64,000 nucleotides of DNA from Halalkalibacillus halophilus DSM 18494 (lineage in GTDB: Bacteria > Bacillota > Bacilli > Bacillales > Alkalibacillaceae), in contig NZ_AUHI01000008.1 of NCBI RefSeq assembly GCF_000423105.1, forward strand, positions 1-64,000. Reading direction: 5' to 3'. Below, one piece after another: positions 1 to 8,823 of the stretch. Every line of letters begins with the position of its first letter. The first letter of the stretch is position 1. The notes under the pieces were generated by a model that did not search any database, had not been told where the DNA came from, and saw only the letters and a list, made by a program, of their open reading frames with translations. A program made the translations under genes and the position numbers.

Positions 1-1
1 G

Positions 2-277
2 TTCAAGAAAGTAGATCTCATTATCTTAGATGAAATGGGTTATATTCCATTCAGTAAAGATGGAGCGGAGCTTCTGTTTCAGTTGATCACAGACTGGTAT
101 GAGCAGAAAAGTCTTATCATCACTTCTAATTTAGAATTTAGCCAATGGAATCGCATTTTTGTTGATGCAAGACTGACTGCTGCATTGGTGGATCGTGTGA
201 TTCACCATGCGCATATTCTAAGTTTCACCGGCAACAGTTATCGTGTCACACACGCACTATCGAATTACCCATCATAA
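2..277 (+). CDS. istB: IS21-family helper ATPase IstB, C-terminal part (cut by window edge)
   Basis: The reading frame is open from the first bases and ends at TAA 275-277, so only about 91 C-terminal residues are visible. The start has a Walker-B-like stretch (VDLIILDEMGYIPFS), followed by the ELLFQLITDWYEQ and SLIITSNLEFSQW segments and a DRVIHHAH block, all typical of IstB/IS21-like ATP-binding proteins. These load the transposase onto target DNA. The gene body and the istA partner lie left of the window, so it cannot be judged intact. The C-terminus looks complete and undisrupted. Confidence 0.85.
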   Translation, partial: FKKVDLIILDEMGYIPFSKDGAELLFQLITDWYEQKSLIITSNLEFSQWNRIFVDARLTAALVDRVIHHAHILSFTGNSYRVTHALSNYPS

Positions 278-318
278 AATATGGGCTGGCAATGTTCTCG
301 AATTTCTTTTGCATTTTT

Positions 319-365
319 ATCAAGTTTTCTCTTGCAAAATACAATAATCACTTTAATCAAGTTTT
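319..365. repeat. Direct repeat ATCAAGTTTT, possible IS21 terminal repeats
   Basis: The 10-mer ATCAAGTTTT occurs at 319-328 and 356-365, 37 bp apart, in the AT-rich gap just after istB. IS21-family ends often carry internally repeated terminal sequences, so these could belong to the element's right end. The exact end and target duplication cannot be fixed without the left end. Confidence 0.25.
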
Positions 366-439
366 TCATTAAAAAGAGCTCTATTGCTGCATCTCAGAAC
401 TTTTTATATGATATTAATAAAAACGGAGGTGAGCATCAT

Positions 440-1375
440 TTGAATAAGTTACCATTAACAAAGCCATCTAACCTTATACTACTTGAAGAGATCTTACTAA
501 GGTTACCTAGGAAGCATTTAAACTATGGAATTATTGAAAGTGAATTTTTAAAGGTTAGAGCTGGATACCTTGGTGAGAAATCCATTCCCTATTACCTTAA
601 TATCCTCGACCTTTCTAACGCTAATATCTTTCATGGTCTAAGACTACCTGCTCCGAATAATTACTTTCAAATCGATGTTTTAATTGAATTTGATAAATTT
701 CTTCTGCTGATTGAAGTAAAGAACATTAAGGGATTAATCAAGCTTGGTCAGCACCCTGACCAGATGACTCAAACTATAAACTCACACACTAAACCTTTTG
801 ACGATCCCCTCTCTCAAGCAAAAATTCAATCCTATCATTTAACTAATTTTTTATTAAAACACAAAGTCCCGCAGAAACCGATTCATACTATTGCCGTTTT
901 TAGTCACAAAGAAGTAATTCTTGACCTTGATATCGAAAACCCTAATTATATTCGCTCCATTCAATTACCTAACTTCATCACTAACTTAAAAAATGATTAC
1001 GTTTCAAGTCACCTTTTACCTTCGAATGAGATATCTAAGATACTTCTCTCCTCCCATTCGCCAAAACAATACAATCTATCAAACTATAATTTAACTAAAG
1101 AAGACCTTCAAACAGGCGTCATCTGCACTAAATGCGATACTCTTCCTATGAAAAGAATAAATAGAAAGTGGTCATGCCCCAAATGCAACTATCAAAGTCG
1201 GTCTGCTCATGAAAATTCACTTAAATCCTACAAGATTTTAATAAATAATAAAATTTCAAATAAAGAAGCTCAAAAATTTCTTCATATCAACTCTACTACT
1301 TCATACAAAATTCTTAATCGATATACACAATCTAAAATTGGGGCTAATAGAGGAAGATACTACCTCCTCCCTTAA
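440..1375 (+). CDS. NERD-domain (nuclease-related) protein with C-terminal zinc ribbon
   Basis: The start is TTG 440, preceded by GGAGGT at 425-430 with good spacing; an ATG at 281 in the same frame has no ribosome site and would add a leader resembling no family. The 311-aa product carries a NERD-like core in its first 110 residues: a GYLGE motif near residue 42, QIDVL around 79 and IEVKN around 92, giving the Glu/Asp/Glu-x-Lys pattern of restriction-like folds. A CxxC...CPKC zinc ribbon and a short HTH-like tail follow. NERD proteins are thought to process DNA, but their roles are mostly untested. Base composition is more AT-rich than the core genes to the right and it sits beside an IS, so horizontal acquisition is plausible. 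It ends tail to tail with the next gene, overlapping by 4 bp. Confidence 0.7.
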   Translation: MNKLPLTKPSNLILLEEILLRLPRKHLNYGIIESEFLKVRAGYLGEKSIPYYLNILDLSNANIFHGLRLPAPNNYFQIDVLIEFDKFLLLIEVKNIKGLIKLGQHPDQMTQTINSHTKPFDDPLSQAKIQSYHLTNFLLKHKVPQKPIHTIAVFSHKEVILDLDIENPNYIRSIQLPNFITNLKNDYVSSHLLPSNEISKILLSSHSPKQYNLSNYNLTKEDLQTGVICTKCDTLPMKRINRKWSCPKCNYQSRSAHENSLKSYKILINNKISNKEAQKFLHINSTTSYKILNRYTQSKIGANRGRYYLLP

Positions 1376-2244
1376 CTCTCATCCAACATCAACTTCAAAT
1401 ATCGTTCAGCATCATCGGCTAGCCTTCCCGCCTCGAGTTGATTGTAATATTCGATTACTTGGTGAACCAACTTAATCCCTTCTTCCTTTTCACCTAATCG
1501 AATCAAGTACATTCCTTTCATTTGCTTAACTATTAGCCGAATATCTAAATCACGCTCACTACAAGTTTCTTTTAAAGAAGTTAGAAAGTATTCAAATGTT
1601 TCGTGATCCACTTGATAGTCTTTTATATTAACTGGTCCTAGCAATCGAAACAGTGTGTTTGTAAGGATGGATTGGTATTGTTTTTTATAAAAATCATTTC
1701 TGTAACTCGCTCTTTTGGAAACGTTTTTAGAAAGAACAACTACCATTTCTTCTGGCATATTTAATATGGTTGAAGCGTAAAGACGAAGTTCATAATTACC
1801 CCAAGCTTCCGTCTCGAATAAGTAGTTAAAAAGGTGGGTCGGTTCTTCATCTTGATCAATGTTTTCATTAGTTAAAATGCGTAGACGGATAGTTACTACA
1901 TCCATATGACAGCGATAATAAATTAGGTTTGTTTCTTTCCAAAATTTCTCTTGTTTCCTATATAATCTTTTCAGCCATTCTACATCATCATAAAAATAAG
2001 CTTGCTCTACATCATCAAAAAATTTATTAAACCAACCTTCTTCTCCTTGTTTAGAAATATAAACAAATTCTTCCATAGTCATCATCAAATTCCCTAGTAA
2101 TTTTTCCAATGTTGAAAAGGAGATATCCGATTCTCCTCGTTCAAATTTTGATAGAAATGATACCGATAGTTCATCTCCTGCTACTTCTTTTAACGTTTTG
2201 CCTTTATGTAATCTTACTTCACGGAGCTTTTTGCCGTTCTTCAT
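1372..2244 (-). CDS. Rgg/GadR/MutR-like HTH transcriptional regulator
   Basis: The ATG at 2244 (MKNGKKLREV) follows a strong AGGAGG; an upstream in-frame start lacks one. The 290-aa protein has an N-terminal XRE-type HTH (about residues 5-60, with SVSFLSKFERGESDISF as recognition region) and a long helical C-terminal domain of the Rgg type, part of the RRNPP group that often senses short peptides. No companion peptide ORF was found next to it. It is divergent from the amidohydrolase with about 95 bp between starts, so it probably regulates that gene and itself; this is inference. Confidence 0.75.
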   Translation of the reverse strand: MKNGKKLREVRLHKGKTLKEVAGDELSVSFLSKFERGESDISFSTLEKLLGNLMMTMEEFVYISKQGEEGWFNKFFDDVEQAYFYDDVEWLKRLYRKQEKFWKETNLIYYRCHMDVVTIRLRILTNENIDQDEEPTHLFNYLFETEAWGNYELRLYASTILNMPEEMVVVLSKNVSKRASYRNDFYKKQYQSILTNTLFRLLGPVNIKDYQVDHETFEYFLTSLKETCSERDLDIRLIVKQMKGMYLIRLGEKEEGIKLVHQVIEYYNQLEAGRLADDAERYLKLMLDES

Positions 2245-2339
2245 GTTTAAACTCCTCCTTTCAAAAATTCCACTATATGAAAATTTTATCACATAAGACT
2301 CTTAGACGATTTAACATAGAAAAAAAGGGGGGCAAAATA

Positions 2340-3653
2340 ATGATGAATCATTTTATCGTTCAAAACGTAAAGACTTTAAATTTTGATACCGAGCGCTTTG
2401 AAAAGAAAGATATTGAAATCAAAGATGGTGTAATTAAAAAGGTAGAAGAAAAAATAAATCAATCACTACCAACTATCGATTGTTCGAATCAGTATGTGAT
2501 TCCTGGATTAATAGATATGCATGTACATATTAAGTCAGGATTTGCGCATGATTTTTTAGCAGCTGGAGTAACCACCGTTAGAAACACAGGTGGGAACGTG
2601 TTGGAATTGAAGTCACTAATAGAAGCAGAGCCAACTGCACCTATTCCAAGAGTTTTTTCTGCTGATCGAATCATCGATGGTCCTCCCGGTTTATGGGGTG
2701 ATACTAGCCCGTGGAATTACGTAACATCTGATGAAACAGAGGCAATCTTAGAAGTTCGAAGACAAGCTGAAACTGGGGCCAACTTAATCAAAGTTTATGG
2801 ATTATTAGAGAAGGATTTAATGAGAGCTGTGGTAGAAGAAACTTCAAAATACAATTTACCTGTCAGTTGTGACTTAGTTCAATCAAAGGAAATAAATTGT
2901 GTAGAAGCTGCTCGTTTAGGCGTGAAGTGGAATGAACATGCTGCTGGTGTTATACAAGCGCTTGGTTACAACTCGCTTACCTCATGGGATGGTCTATTTG
3001 TGGAAGAAAAATTATATCCTATCGCCCAAGAATTGATAGATCACAAAGTCATCCTCTGTCCTACAATGACCTTATTTGATCAAATGAATAAATATCCTAG
3101 TGTGTGGAATCCGCTTAAGGAGAACATAAATGAATCCTTGATCAATCAATGGAAGATGATTAGTCAACATAAAGAAAGTCTCAACCTGAGTGCAAAACTT
3201 ACATCGATTAATCAAGCATTTTCTAGAATCTATAAACAATTAGGAGGAACAGTAGTTGCTGGTACTGATTCACCTGCTGGTATTTACACATGGCCAGGCT
3301 ATGCTTTACATCGTGAACTAGAGTTGTTTGTTCAAAATGGATGGTCAAAAATAGAAGCTATTAAAAGTGCCACGGTTGATGCTGCAACCTCTATGGGAAT
3401 ACATGACTCAGGATTAATTGAACCCAGTTATAAAGCAGATTTGATTTTTCTCAAAGGGAATCCATTAAAATGTATCCAACAAACACAGTCTATAAATCAA
3501 GTGATGAAAGGAGGTAGACTATACTCTCAGGAAGAAATATTAAAAAATAAACCTTCTGAATCAGAAACAGTTCAATCTATGAAAGAATTTCTAGACGTAT
3601 TTCACTCCCAAGTTAATGAATCATGGTACGAAGAGTTAATTAAAATTTTATAA
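2340..3653 (+). CDS. Amidohydrolase-superfamily metal-dependent hydrolase
   Basis: 437 aa from ATG 2340, just behind an AAAAAGGGGGG ribosome site; a second ATG follows at once (2343). The fold signature is clear: GLIDMHVHI (metal-binding HxH) near residue 60, a conserved Lys in the NLIKVYG segment, NEHAAG, and the late AGTDSPAG aspartate that binds metal, then the C-terminal ADLIFLKGNP strand. This resembles the imidazolonepropionase/prolidase-like branch. The substrate cannot be told from sequence. The divergent Rgg-like regulator suggests inducible or density-linked expression. Confidence 0.75.
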   Translation: MMNHFIVQNVKTLNFDTERFEKKDIEIKDGVIKKVEEKINQSLPTIDCSNQYVIPGLIDMHVHIKSGFAHDFLAAGVTTVRNTGGNVLELKSLIEAEPTAPIPRVFSADRIIDGPPGLWGDTSPWNYVTSDETEAILEVRRQAETGANLIKVYGLLEKDLMRAVVEETSKYNLPVSCDLVQSKEINCVEAARLGVKWNEHAAGVIQALGYNSLTSWDGLFVEEKLYPIAQELIDHKVILCPTMTLFDQMNKYPSVWNPLKENINESLINQWKMISQHKESLNLSAKLTSINQAFSRIYKQLGGTVVAGTDSPAGIYTWPGYALHRELELFVQNGWSKIEAIKSATVDAATSMGIHDSGLIEPSYKADLIFLKGNPLKCIQQTQSINQVMKGGRLYSQEEILKNKPSESETVQSMKEFLDVFHSQVNESWYEELIKIL

Positions 3654-3686
3654 AAAAACACCACGCCCCATCCCAGGTGTGGTGTC
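3650..3686 (-). terminator. Rho-independent terminator of the aldo/keto reductase gene
   Basis: Arms ACACCAC (3658-3664) and GTGGTGT (3679-3685). Read on the minus strand the hairpin is followed by a run of T, so it terminates the minus-strand gene; it may also act weakly for the convergent amidohydrolase. Confidence 0.75.
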
Positions 3687-3698
3687 TACTAAATTCTA

Positions 3699-4685
3699 TT
3701 AAACTCTCCCAGGCAATGGTGCATTCTCAGAAACTAATTTCTGATCACGCAACTCTTTCCAAAATGCTACTGGTATATCTGAGTTTAATGCATCTAAATT
3801 TTCTTTGATTCGTTCAGGTCGAGTTGTACCAGGTATGACTGCTGCAACTGCTGGGTGTGCTGCTGAGAATTGTAAGGCAGCAGCGATCACATCTACTTGG
3901 TGCTTCTCAGCGATTTGATTCAAGTGTTCCACATGAGAAGTCACGTCTGATGGTGCTTCCTGGTATTTATAATGATCTCCTCCTGCAATGACACCAGAGC
4001 CGAATGGAGCTCCGACCACAATTCCAACTCCTTGTTCTTCCGCTTTTGGCATCAAGCGTTGAAGTGCATGCTCATGGTCAAGAAGGGTATAGCGAGTAGC
4101 TTGTAAGCTAATGCCTGGGTTTGCGTTTTCTAGGTCTAATGTGATTTCAATTGGTTCTGTTGTATTAACTCCAAGACCCCAATCTTTAATCAAACCGTCT
4201 TCTTTCATTTGCTTCAATACTTGAAAAGCACCAGTTCTTGCTTCTTCATATTTCGCAAGCCACTCATCTCCTTGAAAGTCTGGAGAAATATCGTGTACAA
4301 ACACATAATCTAATCGGTCCGTTTGCAGACGCTCAAGACTCTGTTCAATCGAACGGCGTGTTCCTTCTGCTGTATAATCATCTGTTACTTTATTTTTGCG
4401 GCCGAATTCAAATAGCCCTTCTTTTTCTTCTGTTTCGTCTTCTATTACACGACCAACTTTCGTACTTAACACATAATCATCGCGGTTATATTTTGATAAT
4501 ACTTCACCTAAACGGCTTTCTGCTAGACCTGCTCCATAAAACGGTGCAGTGTCAAAATAGCGAATACCATGATCCCACGCAGCTTGTACCGTGGCCTTTG
4601 CTTCATCTTCTGGAATATCTCTAAACATATTGCCTAACGGAGCTGTTCCGAAGCCAAGTTTTCCATCTTGTTTTAAGTTAATCAT
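3699..4685 (-). CDS. Aldo/keto reductase
   Basis: 328 aa, full length for the family, with a TTCATCCTCC ribosome-site complement just ahead of the ATG. It is an (alpha/beta)8 NADP-dependent oxidoreductase: GFGTAPLGN at the N-terminus, catalytic Asp and Tyr in YFDTAPFYGAG, Lys in STKVG and His in YVFVHD. It groups by look with the D-threo-aldose dehydrogenase/pyridoxal dehydrogenase branch. Physiological substrate unknown. Monocistronic between terminators. Confidence 0.85.
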   Translation of the reverse strand: MINLKQDGKLGFGTAPLGNMFRDIPEDEAKATVQAAWDHGIRYFDTAPFYGAGLAESRLGEVLSKYNRDDYVLSTKVGRVIEDETEEKEGLFEFGRKNKVTDDYTAEGTRRSIEQSLERLQTDRLDYVFVHDISPDFQGDEWLAKYEEARTGAFQVLKQMKEDGLIKDWGLGVNTTEPIEITLDLENANPGISLQATRYTLLDHEHALQRLMPKAEEQGVGIVVGAPFGSGVIAGGDHYKYQEAPSDVTSHVEHLNQIAEKHQVDVIAAALQFSAAHPAVAAVIPGTTRPERIKENLDALNSDIPVAFWKELRDQKLVSENAPLPGRV

Positions 4686-4852
4686 TTCTTTTCATCCTCC
4701 TCAGGAATGCATATTAAAAGTTATGCTTCCTATAGACATTTATATCTACCCAACTAATGGGCCTTCTTATGTAATTGCCGTTATTTTTTAGAAGTAAACA
4801 TCTGTATACGCTTTCAGAAGGGATTTTCAATAGAATTACTTTATGCAAAAAA

Positions 4853-4880
4853 TAAAACGCAGGCAAATGCCCACGTTTAT
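4853..4880 (-). terminator. Terminator of the TraB lipoprotein cluster
   Basis: On the minus strand the hairpin AAACGTGGGC / GCCTGCGTTT (with G-T pairs) is followed by TATTTTTT. It overlaps the stop codon of the last TraB gene. Confidence 0.65.
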
Positions 4881-5803
4881 TTTCGTTCAAAATCATATCC
4901 GCGTTCTTCTAATAATTCCAATACGTTATCTTCTCCAAAAAAGTGAGCCGTTCCAGCAGCAATTAAAATTTTACTTGCATCATGATTTTCAATTGTGTCT
5001 TCAATAGAATCTGCCATGCCTTGATCGCGTTCAAACAACAACCGATTCACATAATCTTCCTCGATTTCAGGGTTTTCTGCATCTTCCTCAACTTCTCGAG
5101 ATACACCTATAAAATCCTCTTCCCCTGCTCGCCATGCTTTTAACATATCACTTAAGTCTTCTATTTGTTCATCCACGGAACGCGAAAGATTTTGTTCTAA
5201 CGTATATAATTGAGAATCCATATCTCGTGTGTATAGTTGATCTATTAAATCATCATAGCTTTCTAATTCACCAATTTCTGTATCGTCAGAAACATTATCA
5301 TATAAATATTCTTCTACACCATGGTCATAACTGTATTCAGATTCAGTTAAGATATGTTGAGCAAAAAGTTCCTCAACCATCCAAGGCTGGAACGAGTTCA
5401 CCATATCAAAAGTGAGCATATTACTCTGAGCAACTTCTCGTACTTGATCTATTTGCTCTTCATTTAAGTAATCATCTAACCTCTCTCCCCCTTCTAAATA
5501 CATATATTCACGTTGTTTTTCTGCCATTTCCATCAGCGCACTCTGATCAGACATATCAATTTCTGTCATTAAATATTCCGCATCAGAAATGGCGTCTTCA
5601 ATTTCATCTCGAAGCGGGTACATATCCTCTTCCCCAGCATGGATCGTACCTAGTATGTACACTTCCTTATCATTGTGCTCCCCTTCCCAGAAAAAGCCTT
5701 CACTTTCTTCCGGCACTTCAAGATCTTCAATACTTTCGGGTTCACTTTGACACGCACTTAAAATCATTACCATCATAATAGAACTCCATAACAACTTCTT
5801 CAT
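4877..5803 (-). CDS. TraB/GumN-family lipoprotein (copy 3 of 3)
   Basis: 308 aa. A lipoprotein signal peptide ends in the lipobox LSAC (Cys18), so the protein should be anchored outside the membrane. The TraB/GumN (TIKI-like) domain shows the two GxxH motifs that bind metal in TIKI proteases: LGTIHAG near residue 50 and AGTAHFFG near 285, plus a Glu in LMTEIDMSD. The protein is strongly acidic, as expected for an exported protein of a salt-adapted cell. It follows the second copy by 15 bp, and is likely co-transcribed with both others. Substrate unknown; peptidase function is inferred only from distant TIKI relatives. Confidence 0.8.
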   Translation of the reverse strand: MKKLLWSSIMMVMILSACQSEPESIEDLEVPEESEGFFWEGEHNDKEVYILGTIHAGEEDMYPLRDEIEDAISDAEYLMTEIDMSDQSALMEMAEKQREYMYLEGGERLDDYLNEEQIDQVREVAQSNMLTFDMVNSFQPWMVEELFAQHILTESEYSYDHGVEEYLYDNVSDDTEIGELESYDDLIDQLYTRDMDSQLYTLEQNLSRSVDEQIEDLSDMLKAWRAGEEDFIGVSREVEEDAENPEIEEDYVNRLLFERDQGMADSIEDTIENHDASKILIAAGTAHFFGEDNVLELLEERGYDFERK

Positions 5804-5818
5804 TAACGCTTACCTCCC

Positions 5819-6748
5819 TTATTTTCGTTCGAAATCATAGCCACGTTCAGCTAATAGGTCAATCACGTTTTCTCTACCAAAAAAATGGGCAGTTCCAGCT
5901 GCAATTAAAATTGTATCTGCATCATGGTTTTCGATCGCATCTTCAATGGAATCGGCTATATTTTCGTCACGCAAAATTAACCAACGATTAAAATAATCCT
6001 CTTCAAATTCCGCATTCTCTGCATCTTCATCCACTTCCCTTGAGAAATCACGAGCTTCCTCTTCACCCGCACGCCAACCATCTATGGCGTGATTAAGTTC
6101 GTTAATCGTTTCTTCAAAAGGGACCGAGAGAGCTTGTTTAAGGTCGTAAAACTGTCCCTCGATATCGGGATTATAGAGAATCTCCTTTCTTTCAATAGGA
6201 TCTTCTAAACTTCCAATTTCCGTTTCTTCTGGTATATTTTCATATAAATACTCTTCCACCCCTTGATTAAATGAGTAATCAGTTTCATTAGCAATAAATT
6301 GCTCGAATAACCCATAAATCATATGTGGTTGAAAAGTGTTTGCAGTTTCAAATTTTAAATTATTATTGGCTTCAACTATTTCACGAACTCGCTCTAACTC
6401 CTCCTCGTTCAAATGATCTTCTAATTTCTCATTGTCTTCTAAGTACATATTTTCACGCTCAAATTGACTTAATTCTTCTCGAACATCAGAGTCAGTAATA
6501 TGAATTTCTTTCAAAAGGTAATCTGTGTTTGCAATAACCTCTTCAATCTCATCTCGCAACGGATACATCTCTCGTTTACCCGCATGAATTGTACCTAATA
6601 TGTACACTTCCTTGTCATTATGCTCCCCTTCCCAAAAGAAGCCTTCACTCTTTTCAGGAACTTCTATATCTTCAATGCTTTCTTGCTCATTTTGACAAGC
6701 ACCTAGAAGTATCACTATCATAATCAAACCCCACAAAAATTTCTTCAT
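5819..6748 (-). CDS. TraB/GumN-family lipoprotein (copy 2 of 3)
   Basis: 309 aa, with lipobox LGAC. Domain and motifs as in its neighbours: LGTIHAG early, AGTAHFFG late, and the conserved Glu in LLKEIHI. The stretch around SEGFFWEGEHNDKEVY is identical in all three copies, and the C-termini (RGYDFERK) are identical too, while the middle parts differ clearly. That pattern fits old tandem duplication with conserved ends. It lies 15 bp from copy 1 and 15 bp from copy 3. Confidence 0.8.
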   Translation of the reverse strand: MKKFLWGLIMIVILLGACQNEQESIEDIEVPEKSEGFFWEGEHNDKEVYILGTIHAGKREMYPLRDEIEEVIANTDYLLKEIHITDSDVREELSQFERENMYLEDNEKLEDHLNEEELERVREIVEANNNLKFETANTFQPHMIYGLFEQFIANETDYSFNQGVEEYLYENIPEETEIGSLEDPIERKEILYNPDIEGQFYDLKQALSVPFEETINELNHAIDGWRAGEEEARDFSREVDEDAENAEFEEDYFNRWLILRDENIADSIEDAIENHDADTILIAAGTAHFFGRENVIDLLAERGYDFERK

Positions 6749-6763
6749 TAAAGTTTATCTCCC

Positions 6764-7690
6764 TTATTTTCGTTCGAAATCATAGCCACGTTCAGCTAAT
6801 AGGTCGATCACATTATCCTTACCGAAAAAATGAGCATAACCTGCAGCAAATAAAATTGTCTCCGCTTCATGGTTCTCAATAGCATCTTCAATGGAGTCCG
6901 CTATGTTTTCGTCGCGGATAAATAGCATCCGATTTACGTAGTCTTCTGCAGCTTTTGCATTCTCTGAATCCATATCAATTTCTCGTGATAGATCTATAAA
7001 TCTTTCTTCCCCTGCACGCCAAGCTTTTACAGATTGGTTCGTTTCTTCTAAAATTTCCTCAATTGGCGTCGAAAGAAGTTTTTTCAAGTGATAAACCATC
7101 CCTTCGATATCTGGGCTTCTAAGAATGTCGATTTGCTCAATAGGATCTTCTAAGCTACCAATTTCCGTTCCTTCTGGTATATTTTCATATAAATACTCTT
7201 CCACACCTCGATTGAATGAGTAATCGGATTCTTTATAAAGAAAAAGATTGTATTCATCTCTCACTGCCCACGGTTGCATTGAATTCGCCATATCAAACGT
7301 CAAATTATTATTTTCAACCATATGACGTAATCTTTCTAATTCTTCCTCATTCAATTGATCTGATAACCTTTCATCTCCCTCCAAGTAAAAGTTTTCTTTC
7401 CTTAGTTCATTTATCTCTTCCTGTAAGTCCGGATCATCTATATATGTTTCTGTCATCAGGTAATCCGTACTTGCGATCACCTCTTCCACTACATCTCTCA
7501 ACGGATACATCTCTTCCGCCCCCATATGAATCGTACCTAATATGTACACTTCCTTATCATTATGTTCCCCTTCCCAAAAGAAGCCTTCACTTTTTTCAGG
7601 AACTTCTACTTCTTCAAGGCTTTCCGGCTCACTTTGACAAGCACCTAAAACGATCAATGATAACAATGGAATTAAAAATATTTTTTTCAT
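6764..7690 (-). CDS. TraB/GumN-family lipoprotein (copy 1 of 3)
   Basis: 308 aa from ATG 7690 (MKKIFLIPLL), preceded by AAGAGGTG; a GTG two codons upstream is less well placed. The lipobox is LGAC. The first metal motif is LGTIHMG and the last is AGYAHFFG (Tyr replaces Thr), with Glu in LMTETYI. It is the first gene of a three-gene run of paralogues on the minus strand and so is probably the promoter-proximal member. Confidence 0.8.
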   Translation of the reverse strand: MKKIFLIPLLSLIVLGACQSEPESLEEVEVPEKSEGFFWEGEHNDKEVYILGTIHMGAEEMYPLRDVVEEVIASTDYLMTETYIDDPDLQEEINELRKENFYLEGDERLSDQLNEEELERLRHMVENNNLTFDMANSMQPWAVRDEYNLFLYKESDYSFNRGVEEYLYENIPEGTEIGSLEDPIEQIDILRSPDIEGMVYHLKKLLSTPIEEILEETNQSVKAWRAGEERFIDLSREIDMDSENAKAAEDYVNRMLFIRDENIADSIEDAIENHEAETILFAAGYAHFFGKDNVIDLLAERGYDFERK

Positions 7691-7720
7691 CTGCACACCT
7701 CTTGGATTCGTTATGTAAAA

Positions 7721-8023
7721 CTAAACTAAAAGTAAGACCAAACTCGCAATAATCGTTAACAAACTTGATGCAAAATAAGGGCTGACTGGAGAAACGAATT
7801 CTTCTTGGGAACTATTTCTAGGTTTATATCCTCCAAAAATCCCTGCGAGCGTACTTACTTCTCCAGCAGTAGATACTTTTCCGCCATATGTAAAGAAACA
7901 AGATATTATTCCAACCATAAATATAGCATTTACAGGACTAAAACTAGTAAAATGGAGAACAGCCATACAAATCCCGCCGAGTATTACTAGTGAAATCCCC
8001 AATTTTAATAAAAAGATCCTCAT
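7721..8023 (-). CDS. Small membrane protein, DUF5316-like
   Basis: 100 aa with three predicted membrane helices: residues 5-25, about 33-47 and the last 20. Between the last two lies a polar loop (GGYKPRNSSQEE). ATG 8023 has a GGGGGAG site ahead of it. It resembles the DUF5316 family of Bacillus; no function is known. It lies upstream of and in the same direction as the TraB genes, about 30 bp away, and could be part of that transcript. Confidence 0.6.
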   Translation of the reverse strand: MRIFLLKLGISLVILGGICMAVLHFTSFSPVNAIFMVGIISCFFTYGGKVSTAGEVSTLAGIFGGYKPRNSSQEEFVSPVSPYFASSLLTIIASLVLLLV

Positions 8024-8113
8024 AAAACTCCCCCATAAAAATAATTATATTCAGTGTAATAGAAATGTAACACCTTTTCAATATTTTCTAATAATTTCTA
8101 GGGAGGGCTTATT

Positions 8114-8776
8114 TTGAATAAAGCAATCGTATTTCATAGTGGAGGGAAAGATTCTATGTTGGCGCTACATAGAATTACTCATCGCGAAGATTTTGAAGTG
8201 GTCCGTTTAGTTACCACCATAAACAAAGATGAAAAACGATCAAGTGTCCATGCGATCCGGGAGCAATTAATTGATCTACAAGCAGAAGCATTACAATTAC
8301 CACTTGAAAAGATCTATTTACCAGCTGCACCTTCTAATGAAATCTATCAATCTGCTTTAGCTGAGGTATTCCAAAATGCTGAAGAAGAAGGTGTTACTCA
8401 TTTAGTATATGGGGACATCCATTTAGAAGATATTCGGGCTTTTCGTGAACAACAGCTCTCCGACTACAACTTGAAGCCGATTTTTCCTTTATGGGAAGAA
8501 CCTACGAATAAACTAATGCAGGAATTTTTAGATTTAGGGTACGAGACACTCATCACTTCTATTGACCCGAGTAAAGTTCCTGAGAAATTTCTCGGTAAAA
8601 GATTATCTAAAAGTACAGTAGAAGAACTACCAAAGGACGTAGATCCCTGCGGTGAAAATGGGGAATTCCACACATTTGTCGTCGACGGGCCATTATTTAA
8701 CCAATCTTTATCAATAGAAGTGATTCACGACATCACAAGTGATGGCTTTTACAAGCATGTCGATTTGAACCTCTAA
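8114..8776 (+). CDS. PP-loop ATP pyrophosphatase, Dph6/diphthine-ammonia-ligase family
   Basis: 220 aa. The start is TTG 8114 behind AGGGAGGG. The N-terminal VFHSGGKDSMLAL holds the PP-loop SGGKDS that binds ATP for adenylation chemistry, and the C-terminal half has the family's DPCGENGEFHTFV block. Bacteria lack diphthamide, so the true substrate is unknown; an amide-forming adenylation reaction is the family expectation. It stands alone and ends on a hairpin shared with metQ. Confidence 0.8.
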   Translation: MNKAIVFHSGGKDSMLALHRITHREDFEVVRLVTTINKDEKRSSVHAIREQLIDLQAEALQLPLEKIYLPAAPSNEIYQSALAEVFQNAEEEGVTHLVYGDIHLEDIRAFREQQLSDYNLKPIFPLWEEPTNKLMQEFLDLGYETLITSIDPSKVPEKFLGKRLSKSTVEELPKDVDPCGENGEFHTFVVDGPLFNQSLSIEVIHDITSDGFYKHVDLNL

Positions 8777-8816
8777 ATAAAAATAGCTGGAAACCTATTA
8801 TTCAGGCTCCAGCTAT
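8777..8816 (-). terminator. Terminator of metNIQ
   Basis: Arms AGCTGGA and TCCAGCT (8785-8791/8807-8813), extended by GCCT/AGGT; minus-strand reading gives TATTTTTATTT after the hairpin. Lies between convergent genes. Confidence 0.7.
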
Positions 8817-8823
8817 TACTTCC

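Noticed and set aside
2109..2339. N-terminal extension of the amidohydrolase
   Set aside because: Runs antisense through the Rgg-like gene start; the ATG at 2340 has its own ribosome site.
7216..7752. 178-codon frame antisense to TraB copy 1
   Set aside because: Shadow of an acidic protein gene; no ribosome site and no family match.
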